Positions 22,468 to 31,604 of a stretch of 64,000 bases of DNA are shown in pieces. The notes beneath the pieces are model-generated. The model saw only the letters and a list, made by a program, of their open reading frames with translations. It did no database searches and was not told the DNA's origin. Each line of letters begins with the position of its first letter. Within the stretch, counting starts at the first letter, position 1. Source of the stretch: Bursaphelenchus xylophilus (Eukaryota; Nematoda; Chromadorea; Rhabditida; Aphelenchoididae); contig CAJFCV020000002.1 of the NCBI GenBank assembly GCA_904066235.2, positions 6,510,001 to 6,574,000 on the forward strand, given 5' to 3'. Made by a program: the position numbers and the translations under genes.

Positions 22468-23129
22468 ATGGGAAAGCCTGACCCCGATGCTGCTCGACCT
22501 CCGTCTATTCCTTCGGCCCCAGTTGAAGATGAGCACCAAGGCGCCTCGAGTTCGGCTGGTCCGGTCTCTCCTGTAAACGCCTCTCCTCCGCCCAACTATG
22601 GATCTACTCAGCAACAGAATTCTTATTCTCCCCAAACCAATCAAATGGGTCCTCAGGGTCAGCAGGCTATGCCTCCGCCGCCTTCGTATGATGATGCCGT
22701 CAATTGTCCAGCTCCTCCATATCTCCCCAGTGGTGTCCCAAAACCCATGCCAGGACCTCAAATTGGACAACCCATCTATCCCCCACCTCCAATCTCCGGC
22801 ACCGGATATGTTCTCCAGGCTCCTGGTAGGACAGCTAAAAATTTTACAACAATTGCTTTAGCTGATGCCTCCAATCAGCCTCGAATCATCCACACGACCA
22901 CCGTAATTACTCCAGTAGCCGGTACAGCCTGTATCCATTGTCTAGTGAGTTCTTTCTCCAATTATTTATCTCCGTTTAGGTTGGTCAAGTTCAAAACGAA
23001 ACTGATTTGTGCTGCCTGATATGTCTGATACTCTTCGCGATCTTCACTTTCCCGATGGGTCTTGTCCTTCTTTGTTGCATCCCTTGTACAGTCAGACAAC
23101 GATGTAGTCGTTGTCGACGACTTCAGTGA
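22468..23129 (+). CDS. Brain protein I3 (BRI3)-family membrane protein
   Basis: Two exons (22468-22944, 22980-23129) encode 208 residues. The first 160 are disordered and Pro/Gln/Ser-rich, with PPPPSY and PPPY-type motifs suited to WW-domain (Nedd4-like) ligases. The C-terminal part has TACIHCLVGQ, a hydrophobic stretch (LICLILFAIFTFPMGLVLL), then CC and a basic Cys tail with CSRCRR. This paired-CxxC around a membrane segment matches the BRI3 family, associated with lysosomal and late endosomal membranes. The proline-rich part is longer than in vertebrate BRI3 (125 residues). A polyadenylation signal AATAAA is near 23236. LITAF-like proteins share a general layout and are the alternative call. 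Confidence 0.75.
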
Positions 23130-23360
23130 GACCAAGCAATCTAGAAGTACATCCAATTACGGGCTTCAATTATATTTTATTGTTGTTGTAAGTGTATCGA
23201 TGAAACGACTGACACATTCACTTCTATTCTCGAAATAAAGGCATTCATACTAATTACGATCGGTAATTTTATTGTAGGAAACAGAAACGGTCTCGTCTCT
23301 CAATTTTTTTGCTGTATTCGACGATCTTGATAAAATCTCTGTTCAGTTCAACCATCTCAT

Positions 23361-24226
23361 TCACATCGAGTTCATCCATATAAAGAGAAACAAAAGAAAG
23401 AAGAGCTGCCGGAGTCGAAATCTGATTAAAAATTCTGTCAAGATTGATCTCGGCTTGGTGGACGACTGGATAACGCGATAAATTATGACTTAAATTAGTC
23501 TCGTTAGGGAGTGGAAAACCAAACTTACTTTACGTTGCCTTCAAAACGTTGGTTACGTTTCGAGAAGTTGTTCCAAATTAATGTTTTCACAGTTTTTACA
23601 AACTTTTGAAAAGCAGGATCGCCTAGCTCCAGAACTCTCTGCATCATAATCCTAAGAGTCTTCTCCTTCACTTCACTATGTTCAATCGTCTCCAAGTTTC
23701 TCGAAATCTCCCGCCTGGATGACAGATCGCCTTGTTCATTCTGTTCAACAATTTGTTGATTGTTTGAACCTTCTTCTTCATTGTCTCTAAACCAAATTTA
23801 TACATTTAATTCTTAACGAACGGCTCAAAGAATTTGTCAAGTTCATCGTAAAGAGCGTATGTTCTTTTTCCCGGGATCTTCTTCTTTTCGTATTGGTACC
23901 GCTGTTTCATATACGCGAATATCTTCTTGGATAAGCCACCTAAACCGTTTACATATCTAGCCGAATTTCGTTTTACCGTTTACTTTCATATGTCTATCTA
24001 TGTCCACATATAGATGATGACGATGCATTGGAGTAGCCTTCGCCTAAAATAGCAAGTATAATGGCTCCCGAGAGCCATATATATTACAGTATACGGTAGT
24101 ATAAAAAATTTGGCGCTCATATTTTCCAGCAACGCTTACAATAAGAGACTCCCGAATGCCTAGGTCTTCGACAGATCGGAGGAATTTTCTTTGGATTTCG
24201 ATGTTACTGGCTACGTGTTGCGTCAT
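23361..24226 (-). CDS. Unrecognised gene downstream of LRRC58, splice structure unresolved
   Basis: I do not recognise the product. Coding-looking segments on the minus strand are 24226-24140 (MTQHVASNIEIQRKFLR...), 24043-23977, 23939-23818 (Lys-rich), about 23786-23529 (acidic then helical) and 23492-23361. The first three join in frame through ordinary introns, and the last two join in frame. Between 23818 and 23786 I find no GT-AG pair that keeps frame without dropping the Lys-rich part, so the gene may use an alternative donor near 23885, may be two genes, or may be decayed. The start lies 90 bp beyond the LRRC58 stop, the spacing expected for a downstream gene of a nematode operon, with TTTGTAG directly before the ATG. 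Confidence 0.45.
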
Positions 24227-24316
24227 CTACAAATCCAACCCCTTTCTCAAAATTCAAGTGAACAGAATAAAAGTTTATTCTAAAAACGAGATCAATGCTA
24301 CAAATGTGACTGCCGA

Positions 24317-26280
24317 TCACCCCAATAAAACCTTCCGCATTTTCTGTTGCGACGTCGATGGTAGCTCGGCTTCATCTTCAGATTCCCCAGACGATGATAA
24401 TGCATAAGCGGGACTGTTTGAGGAGCATGTACTAGAGCTGTAACACAACAAATAAGTATAATAACACCCAAGGGTCGGGTAAGAAAAAAGCTTACCAGAG
24501 GTACTGCATTAGAGGTACTCGATATTTCCCGCAAAAGTCCACGAACTTGATATGTTCCTGCTTGGCTTCAAAATAAACTCCCTTGCATTTGGGATTAACA
24601 CATTGATTGGCAGTGCTGAGATAATGACGGAGATGTGGAGGCAAAACCATGATGTGCCTGATCATTTTCAACTTCACGATCCTTGCTGCTAATTCCGTTA
24701 GACTAGCCGGTTCAAATGTCATATTGTTAACAAAGTCCGTAACTATAATCAGATGATTTTCTTGGAATGATAACTTACTCAACGGATTTGACCGGATATT
24801 TAATTGCTCCAGGTTCTGAAGCCTTGTGATTCCTGTGGGTAAAGCCTGAAGGGAGTAAAATACCGTATTTTACCAAAATTACCTTTATCTTGTTATTATG
24901 GAGAGTTAATGTCCTCAGAGAGTGTAATCTCTCAAAACTGACCGGGAGAGTTTCTAGGCGATTCACGGCTAATGCTAAAGCGGTAAGTTTGGGAAGGGTA
25001 CCCATGGATTCTGGCAGGGATATCAGCTGATTGTCTCCCAAATATAAGATCTCAAGGCTAAAAACTAGGGTTGTTAAGTCGTCAACTCGACGCGTCAGTC
25101 ACGTTGGCAAATTGACGCCATTTTGTCACGTCAAAATTTTCTGTCATTTTGATTGTCAAATCGAACTTTTTTTGGAAAATTTTTGTACAGGGTGCGCCAT
25201 CTTTGTGGCCAGGGAATTGGCTATAACTTCTTTAGTTTTGGGCCAAACGTTAAAATTCCTTTTTCCCTGAATCCTCAGGTTCACCCGTTAGAACAGTAAA
25301 AATTAACCACACACAAAAAAATAAAATCTTACTTTTGCGGTTGCCTTTTTTTCCATATGCCCCGTATAGATACGACAGTTCGATTGACCCGAACTGTCGT
25401 CGACCCGAAAAGCAGGGACGCGGCAAACTTCACCTCTGTTTGTGGACAAACCCTTCCCCCAACTTTACGGATTTTGAAAATTTTTCATATCTATGCCCTC
25501 CGGGTTTCACCCCAGGAGTGGATTTTTCTCTGTTTTTTGATTCCAAACTGCTGTACGCAAAATTCTAACCCGGGCTTGCCACAACACCCTTATGTTAAAA
25601 AAAATTTAACACTGTAAGTTTTTGATTTTTTTCCGAAAGTAATGGATTTACGGTTCTTTAATTCAACTTCGACCCTACTGAAAACAAAAAAAAACAGTAG
25701 GTAGTATGGCTCAGAAAATATGCACTTACTTGACTAGTTGACAGATCTCAGAGGGAATCTCAGTCAAATGATTTCCTCCCATTTGTAATTCCTTTAGTCT
25801 TGGGAGTCTGAATATGACCTGAGGCATTTGTTGAAATTGATTGCCAGATAAAATTAAAACTTCTAGATTTCTTAGTTTTTCAAAGCCATCGGGTAACGTT
25901 TTGAGTTGATTGTGTCTGAGATCCAGGCGTTTCAACTGTTGCAAGGCGGCGATCTTGTTGGGCAGAGAAAGCAGATCATTGTAACTGAAGTCAAGTCTAG
26001 ACGCAACACCTCCTTAACAACTTTACACTTACGAAACCAGATTTGTGAGTTTAAAGAGATCGTTGGGGCATTCTGAGAACCGGTTATGACTTATATCTAG
26101 CTCGGAAGTCTCCTCAATGTCGTCCAGGTCCATAAAGCCCTCAGGGAATGAGGTCATATCCCGGCCAGAGAGATCAATCATCACTTCGGAAACACTGCAA
26201 ACCATTATTATTTGTTTCAAGGATTACCTCGAATTAATAGAATAATCATCCTCTGAAAGCAACGGCGCTTCCGAATTCAT
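24317..26280 (-). CDS. LRRC58: LRRC58-like leucine-rich repeat protein
   Basis: The minus-strand start is at 26280 (MNSEAPLLSEDDYSINS). Several exons encode classic 23-residue repeats, such as LKRLDLRHNQLKTLPDGF, LEVLILSGNQFQQMP and LTLHNNKIK. The C-terminal part carries the diagnostic LRRC58 block: CVNPKCKGVYFE, KFVDFCGKYRVPLMQYLC, an acidic Ser-rich stretch and the terminal MRKVLLG. That conserved Cys-containing C-terminus is what separates LRRC58 from other LRR proteins. Recent work links LRRC58 to a ubiquitin-ligase adaptor role. One intron (about 25060-25736) is inflated by repeat sequence. The last exon is 24317-24438. Confidence 0.92.
25062..25690. repeat. Repeat-derived sequence filling an LRRC58 intron
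   Basis: The intron contains a GACGTCA/GTCAAA-rich tract (25070-25170), a terminus-like GTACAGGGTGCGCCA at about 25187-25201 that matches the ends of the element at 27384-28772, and a block of GACCCGAA-type units (25380-25415) resembling 53170-53215. These look like nested remnants of several elements rather than one intact copy. Confidence 0.55.
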
Positions 26281-27114
26281 TTTAAATAGAAGATAGCTGA
26301 ATGGGGAGCACCCTCCTCCAGTGATATATGTTAGCGACGAGAAAACGCTGAAACGGGCAAACCACGAGGAGCGACGCCAGCAGAATACACGGGAAATTCA
26401 CGTGGTAAAACCTATAATAAGAGTATAATATAGTCTTGTGACAGTTGTGCAAGCATAATATCAGATTACATCATAACATGCACCTCGAAATTGAAAAGAA
26501 CGAAGATTTATGAAAAAACCATGAAAACGAAGAAGGAGACCCCGCTCGAGTGCAAACGGGGTTGCAACTCTAACAAATACCCTAAGATGTCTTACACTAG
26601 AAACCAGAGTTATAAATCATGCTGACATTACACTCCGTCAATCAGAGAATCCAAACTAAACGTCTCAAAGTACAAACAAAATGGTAAGTGATGACGATGG
26701 GAGCAGCAAGTAACCAATAAGAAGACAGGAAAAGTTAAGAAGGAAACGGTAGCAAGGTATGATAATAATGACAGTATACCACCCTTGGTTGAATATACAA
26801 GACATATTAAAACCCTATCTCTCAAAATGTTAGAAAGCCTCCATCCACCAGTAAAAATTTATGTAAAGTTTAAAAAAATAGATATAAAATAATTTAAATT
26901 ATATTCGGAATGAAAATGTAGTAGTGACAAAGACTAATTAAAGGTCTGACATCAACAGTGAACAAATATCAACCAATATTAAAAAATCAATGGAGAGAGA
27001 CCTGCGCCTTTTAAAGAAACTGATGCAATCTTGTGAAGGATGTCATCATCGCAATTTTCAACTGGAACCACAAAAATCAAAGAACAGATCTCGTATTTAT
27101 TATTTAAGTAGCCA
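26281..27114. other. Intergenic region, no gene seen
   Basis: AT-rich sequence between the LRRC58 start and the stop of the SelS-glutaredoxin gene. The open frame at 26628-26825 (minus) has no supporting splice sites or similarity. A CTCGAGTGCAAACG-type stretch near 26545 could be a small hairpin. It must contain the LRRC58 promoter and the 3' UTR of the neighbouring gene. Confidence 0.4.
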
Positions 27115-29291
27115 TCAATTGCCCTCCAAGAACTGAACACCAGCATCTTTCAACAGACCGGCCATTTTATTCTCCTTGTGAAGCCTTTCAGTGTCATCAC
27201 CTCCACCAATGAATTGGCCATTGACAAATACTCGGGGGACAGATCTGCCACCGGTAACTCTTTGAAGGGCGTCTTGGATAAGATCTCCAGTCTCCATTTC
27301 ATCCAGCTCGATCACTTTGTAATCCTTCTGGTCTACACGATAAACACCAAGGAGAACTTGTTTGGCCTTTCTAAAGCAATATACAGGCTGTGCCAATAAA
27401 ATCGACAAAAATCAATCCCATATAGCTGTTTTCGAGTGGAATGAAAACTTTTAGCCCTTTTATTAACAAGGGTAACGGCCATGCTATACAGCAACGCTAA
27501 AGCCAAGGTGGGGCCTATTGCAAGGCGCCGTTGGTCGCGGAAAAAAAAACCCCAAAACTGGTGTAGTAGTCGTAATTAAGCGAAATCAATTTTAGTGGAT
27601 AAAAAACAACCGCCGCTTTACTATAAAAAGTAAATTTGAGCCCATAGCATTCAACGGTAAAGGCATCGATGCATCGTAACCAATTTGGGATCCGTGTTTC
27701 AGGGGCCTTACAAGGGATCGGCAAAAGCGCGCATCCTGGTTTTTTCTTGAAACATGTACCATTTGAAAGAGCGTAAAAAACTGGTCTAGGATCACATTTT
27801 ATTAGCTGCTATTTTTGCTCTACGCCTTCGCTAGCGAGCATTATTTAGTTCTAGGCTTATCTCACCCTTTTTCCGAGGAAACAAATCCGAACGATTTCCA
27901 AAGCACAGCGCAGCAGTGCTTCGGTGGCCTAGTGGGGTAATGCGCTGAACGAGGCGAACCTGCGAACCGGGTTCGACACCTCTTTTGATTTTTTTTGATT
28001 TTCTTTTTATTGTAAACCAAATAAGGCCTGGAAATAGTGTTTGAGTGTCGTGTAGACATTTGTGGTATAATCGGAGTAGTTTTTTAATAAAAAACGGAGA
28101 TTTTTTAAATTCTTTCAAATTTGTAGTACTTGCCCTTGAAGTAGGTATCTTCTATGGCTGGAACTTTCAACGCTTTCAGATTTTTACGAATTAAGCCCAG
28201 TAACGGAAAGTACGTGAAAATTGAGTCTGAAAACGGTTTACATGTTTTCTACCCGCTATGTTGCATTGAGTTACACGACCTAAAAGATCGCGTGATCACA
28301 CATTGTGAACATGGACTTGGGTATCTCAAGGTCGGAAAAAGTGTGTATTCTTTGGCATAGGGTGAAGCGTTGGACGTCATAGGTACGTATGGGACATATG
28401 AAAAGTAATTATTGAATCTTTTTAGCCGTTCAGAAGCAAAGAGTCGTGAAATCCAACCGGGATTTTTAAAAAAATGCTCGCTAGCTAGGGCGTAGAGCAA
28501 AAATAGCAGCTAATAAAAGGTGATCCTAGACCAGTTTTTTTACGCTCTTTCAAATGGTATATGTTTCAAGAAAAAACCAGGATGCGTGCTTTTGCCGATC
28601 CCTTTTTAGTTGTGAGTACTTATGGAAAAAGAAGTGTCGTAGAGGATTATTTTGTCCGAATTAAAGATAGATTCTTGGACGCATTAAACGTTTGAACAAC
28701 TTCCCACTTTTGTACTTTTACAGCCCACAGGGCAAGCAAAAGTATTTGTCCACATTTTATTGGCGCACCCTGTATTCTAAACTCAACCTATTCAACATAC
28801 CTTGAATATGGACACCACGACTTGCTGAATATGACAACTTTTTTGCTGCCGACTTGTTCGTTAACAAAGTTCAGGGCATCGAAGAGAACGTTCCCATCCC
28901 CATCCTCCTTGTTCAATCGTTCCAACTTTTCTTTTTTCCTTTCTTCTTCCAATGCTTTCTGTCTTTCCTTTTCTCTGGCTACCTCGGCATCATATTCTTC
29001 CTGTTGTTTCCTACGAACTTCTTCCAATTTTTTTCGGTGTTTATCTCTTTGAGCATCGTCTGAAGGAGTGTAATGATTACATATAAGAACGTAATCAATG
29101 TACCGTCTTTCTTTTGTTTCTCCAACTCTCGGTTCTGCTGATACTCCTGCAGCTTATCAGAGAGATATTTCTGATAGATCACAAACACCAAGGCCGCAGC
29201 AATCAATGTATACCACCCATACTTCTCCAGGTATGTAAATACTGCGAAAATATTAGTAAAAAACATTTCAATACTCACCTCCTTGAATCAT
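27115..29291 (-). CDS. Selenoprotein S-like membrane stalk fused to glutaredoxin
   Basis: Four exons (29291-29279, 29241-29104, 29059-28801, 27370-27115) join in frame to 221 residues. Residues about 1-110 resemble selenoprotein S/VIMP: a short lumenal start, a membrane helix (YGWYTLIAAALVFVIYQKYL) and a long charged coiled coil (EEVRRKQQEEYDAEV, EEERKKEKLERL). Residues about 115-221 are a glutaredoxin: VVIFSKSWCPYSR with Cys133 in a CPYS active site (second Cys replaced by Ser), SVPRVFVNGQFIGG with the cis-Pro loop, and GGGDDTERL for glutathione binding. It would be an ER- or endomembrane-anchored glutaredoxin facing the cytosol. The SelS selenocysteine tail is absent; the redox domain takes its place. 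The last intron (1.43 kb) splits the codon after the active-site Ser and holds a transposon-derived block. Confidence 0.93.
27384..28772. mobile_element. Non-autonomous TIR element in glutaredoxin intron
   Basis: The left end reads CAGGCTGTGCCAATAAAAT and the right end, reverse complemented, CAGGGTGCGCCAATAAAAT. TA flanks both ends (27382-27383 and 28773-28774). The 1389-bp body has no transposase. It contains an inner inverted repeat of about 130 bp (about 27712-27843 with 28473-28605), so a second element probably inserted within the first. The whole lies in the intron 27371-28800. Tc1/mariner-superfamily ancestry is inferred from TA duplications and the CAGGG terminus. Confidence 0.75.
27918..27982 (+). 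repeat. tRNA-like (SINE or pseudo-tRNA) sequence
   Basis: The stretch has a box A-like GTGGCCTAGTGGGGTAA and a box B-like GGGTTCGACACC at tRNA spacing, followed by a T run. The acceptor and T stems do not pair properly, so it is unlikely to be a working tRNA gene. It sits within the nested element inside the glutaredoxin intron and may be a tRNA-derived SINE head or pseudogene. Confidence 0.5.
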
Positions 29292-29438
29292 ATTTCAGAT
29301 CTCTAGAATGGGCTAAAAAGTTTTTAAGAAATTACACAGCGCACAGATATCAAATCGCTTTCTGATAAGCATGTTTCAAAAAAAAAAAACACTGTAACAA
29401 TTAACTTTAATATCAACAAAAATGAAAAATGAACAATC

Positions 29439-31399
29439 CTAATTTCTCTGCGCGCGTTTGGTCCACGGCATTTGACCAGTTCTCTGAAGGAATATAATTA
29501 TTATCATCTTAAAACAACTTCATTCCTACCTTGTAATTCTCCCAGACCTCTTCAACCCCTTTTTCCAATTCTATTCTCCTCCGATCTGCAAATCTCTGAG
29601 CGAGTTCTGGCGTGCATCCATAGTTAACCCACAAATATAATTGTTTCCCAACTAAATGATGATATTTCGATAAAAGAAGTTAAAAGACGACATATTAAAA
29701 TTTGATTACATACCAGATAAAGCTTCCCCCTCCTTTAATCCAGCGGCCAAATCATGGAAAGCTATTTCAGCTTTCCTTCCCTGCTTCTGCTGCGTTTTTA
29801 ATTGTTTCTGAATTGTAGATGTAATATATTTTCTTGTTTCTGAATCATATAATTCGGGGAATGTTGGGCTCTGCAAAATAGAAAGTTGGCATGTTCCAAC
29901 TTACCAAGAACTCCAAGGAATACTCAACTAATTCCATCAAATGAGCATCCATCTTGAGGACTTCTCGACTGAAGCTGACCAAATGTCTGACCATGACTCT
30001 GAGCGAGTGGAATCTAGAGTTGTATATGTTCGCCCCACCGGATAAAGCGATAGAGACTGATCTCAAATGATCTGCTACAATCCTGTATGCAATTTGGATT
30101 TCATCACTTGTAGGCTTCACTTCACTTAACTATAAATAGGAAGAAGAATATTATCACGAGAAATACGAAGTGTCCGGATTTTCCCACTTTTCAAATTTTT
30201 AAAATTAGGGGTGAAACGTTATACGATATAAAAGCTTCTTCAAACTCTCAAATGATGATGGACATTGACAATTCTCACCATTTTTTAGTCACCACACATC
30301 TTGAAAAAAAACTTTTTAATCGTATAACATGTCATTTCCAATTTTAAAAATTTGGAAATTTTCATCGTATCTCTTATTTTGAAAATTCAAAAAGCGGGAC
30401 TCATCGAAAACCGGACTCTTCGGTCTCAATTAGAAGAGCATAAAGCAAACACTTACTTCCTCAATCTTATTTAGTAAAGGTAAGAAGACATCGGTCTGGT
30501 AATTAGAACCCACTCCTTGAACAACACTCACAAGTCTCTCAAATCCCATCCCACAGTCGATATTTCTTCTTGGAAGAGGATCAAAGACGGCCTCACCTGT
30601 CCGATTAAACTGCATGAATACAAGATTCCAAAGTTCGATGACATCTGATCCATCGACATTAACAAGATGACCCTGACCTTTTCGGTTCTTCCGATCAACA
30701 TGGATTTCTGTGCACGGGCCACAAGGACCTCTGTCTGCCATCTCCCAGAAATTTGAGTCATATCCGGCCGGGACAAGGTTAATATCTTTCACCCTAAACA
30801 AATAATTATCTTAAAAAGAGTTTAAAATTACCCAAGGCCTTTCCAAATCTCCAAACATTCTTTGTCCGGGCGCAGTCCCAAACGTCTGTCACCAGCAAAG
30901 TAACTGACATATATCCTATGTGGAGGAATCATCATAATCTCTGTTAAGAATTCCCATGCGTATTCACATGCCTCTTTCTACAATAATTTTCGTACTTTAT
31001 TCAAAATTTACATTGTAATAATCACCAAATGACCAATTTCCCAGCATCTCGAAGAACGTTTGATGGTGCATATCTCTTCCAACATCTTCCAGATCATTGT
31101 GCTTTCCACCGGTTCTAATACATTTCTGTGAATTAGCCACTCGTTTGTAAATTGGTTCAACTTGGCCGAGTAAAATCGGTTTGAACTAAAAAAAATTAAA
31201 TAACTCAAGAACACTTACTTACTTGATTCATACCCGCATTTGTGAATGCCAAGCTAGGATCATCAGCAATTACTGGACCAGATGGAACTATTTTGTGGCC
31301 CTTTTGGGCAAAGAATTTAAAAAACTCTTGTTTGACCTCATTGCCGCTGAAAGATGAAGATAATCTTCGTCCGGTTGATAACACATTGACCCATAACAT
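29439..31399 (-). CDS. aars-1: Mitochondrial-type alanyl-tRNA synthetase, short form
   Basis: The start at 31399 begins with a basic, Ser-rich presequence ([19 protein letters not shown]). The class II core follows: [89 protein letters not shown] and CGMGFERL. A shortened helical tRNA-binding region ([14 protein letters not shown]) comes next, then a basic end ([13 protein letters not shown]). The spliced product is about 450 residues, roughly half the usual 850-980. The editing domain with its HxxxH motif and the C-Ala domain are missing. Nematode mitochondrial AlaRS is known, as I recall, to lack these. It charges tRNA-Ala in mitochondria. The C. elegans name aars-1 is from memory. An intron at about 30129-30450 holds an imperfect AT-rich inverted repeat. 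Confidence 0.92.
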
Positions 31400-31604
31400 C
31401 TTCCCACAGATTCATTTCATCCGACAAAATGTTTTGCGAAAATATCTTCCGCGGAAGAACTATTTTTATTTAGCGAATCTCCACACGATTTATTGGATTA
31501 TTGATTTTAATTACACTGTATTCGACAGGCTGATAAGGAGACGATCGCGCGTTTCTATCAGTCTTTTTTCGAATGAAACAAAACAAATAAAATAAAAAGA
31601 AGAA
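31400..31604. promoter_or_regulatory. Shared upstream region of AlaRS and SCAP
   Basis: The start codons of the divergent AlaRS and SCAP genes are 205 bp apart. The AT-rich interval must hold both promoters. No specific factor site is claimed. Confidence 0.55.

Noticed and set aside
24298..24534. 78-residue minus-strand frame overlapping the LRRC58 end
   Set aside because: It reads the last LRRC58 exon in another frame; the correct frame gives the conserved MRKVLLG terminus.
27918..27982. Functional tRNA gene
   Set aside because: Box A and B-like words are present, but acceptor and T stems do not pair, so only a tRNA-like remnant is supported.
28154..28360. 68-residue plus-strand frame starting MAGTFNAF
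   Set aside because: It lies inside the transposon-derived block in the glutaredoxin intron and resembles no known transposase or gene.
27115..29291. Selenocysteine (UGA) codon with SECIS element in the SelS-like gene
   Set aside because: The reading frame continues from the coiled coil into glutaredoxin with sense codons only, and no in-frame UGA is needed.
30186..30410. Inverted repeat in an AlaRS intron as a mobile element
   Set aside because: The arms are AT-rich and poorly matched; no clear termini or target duplication.
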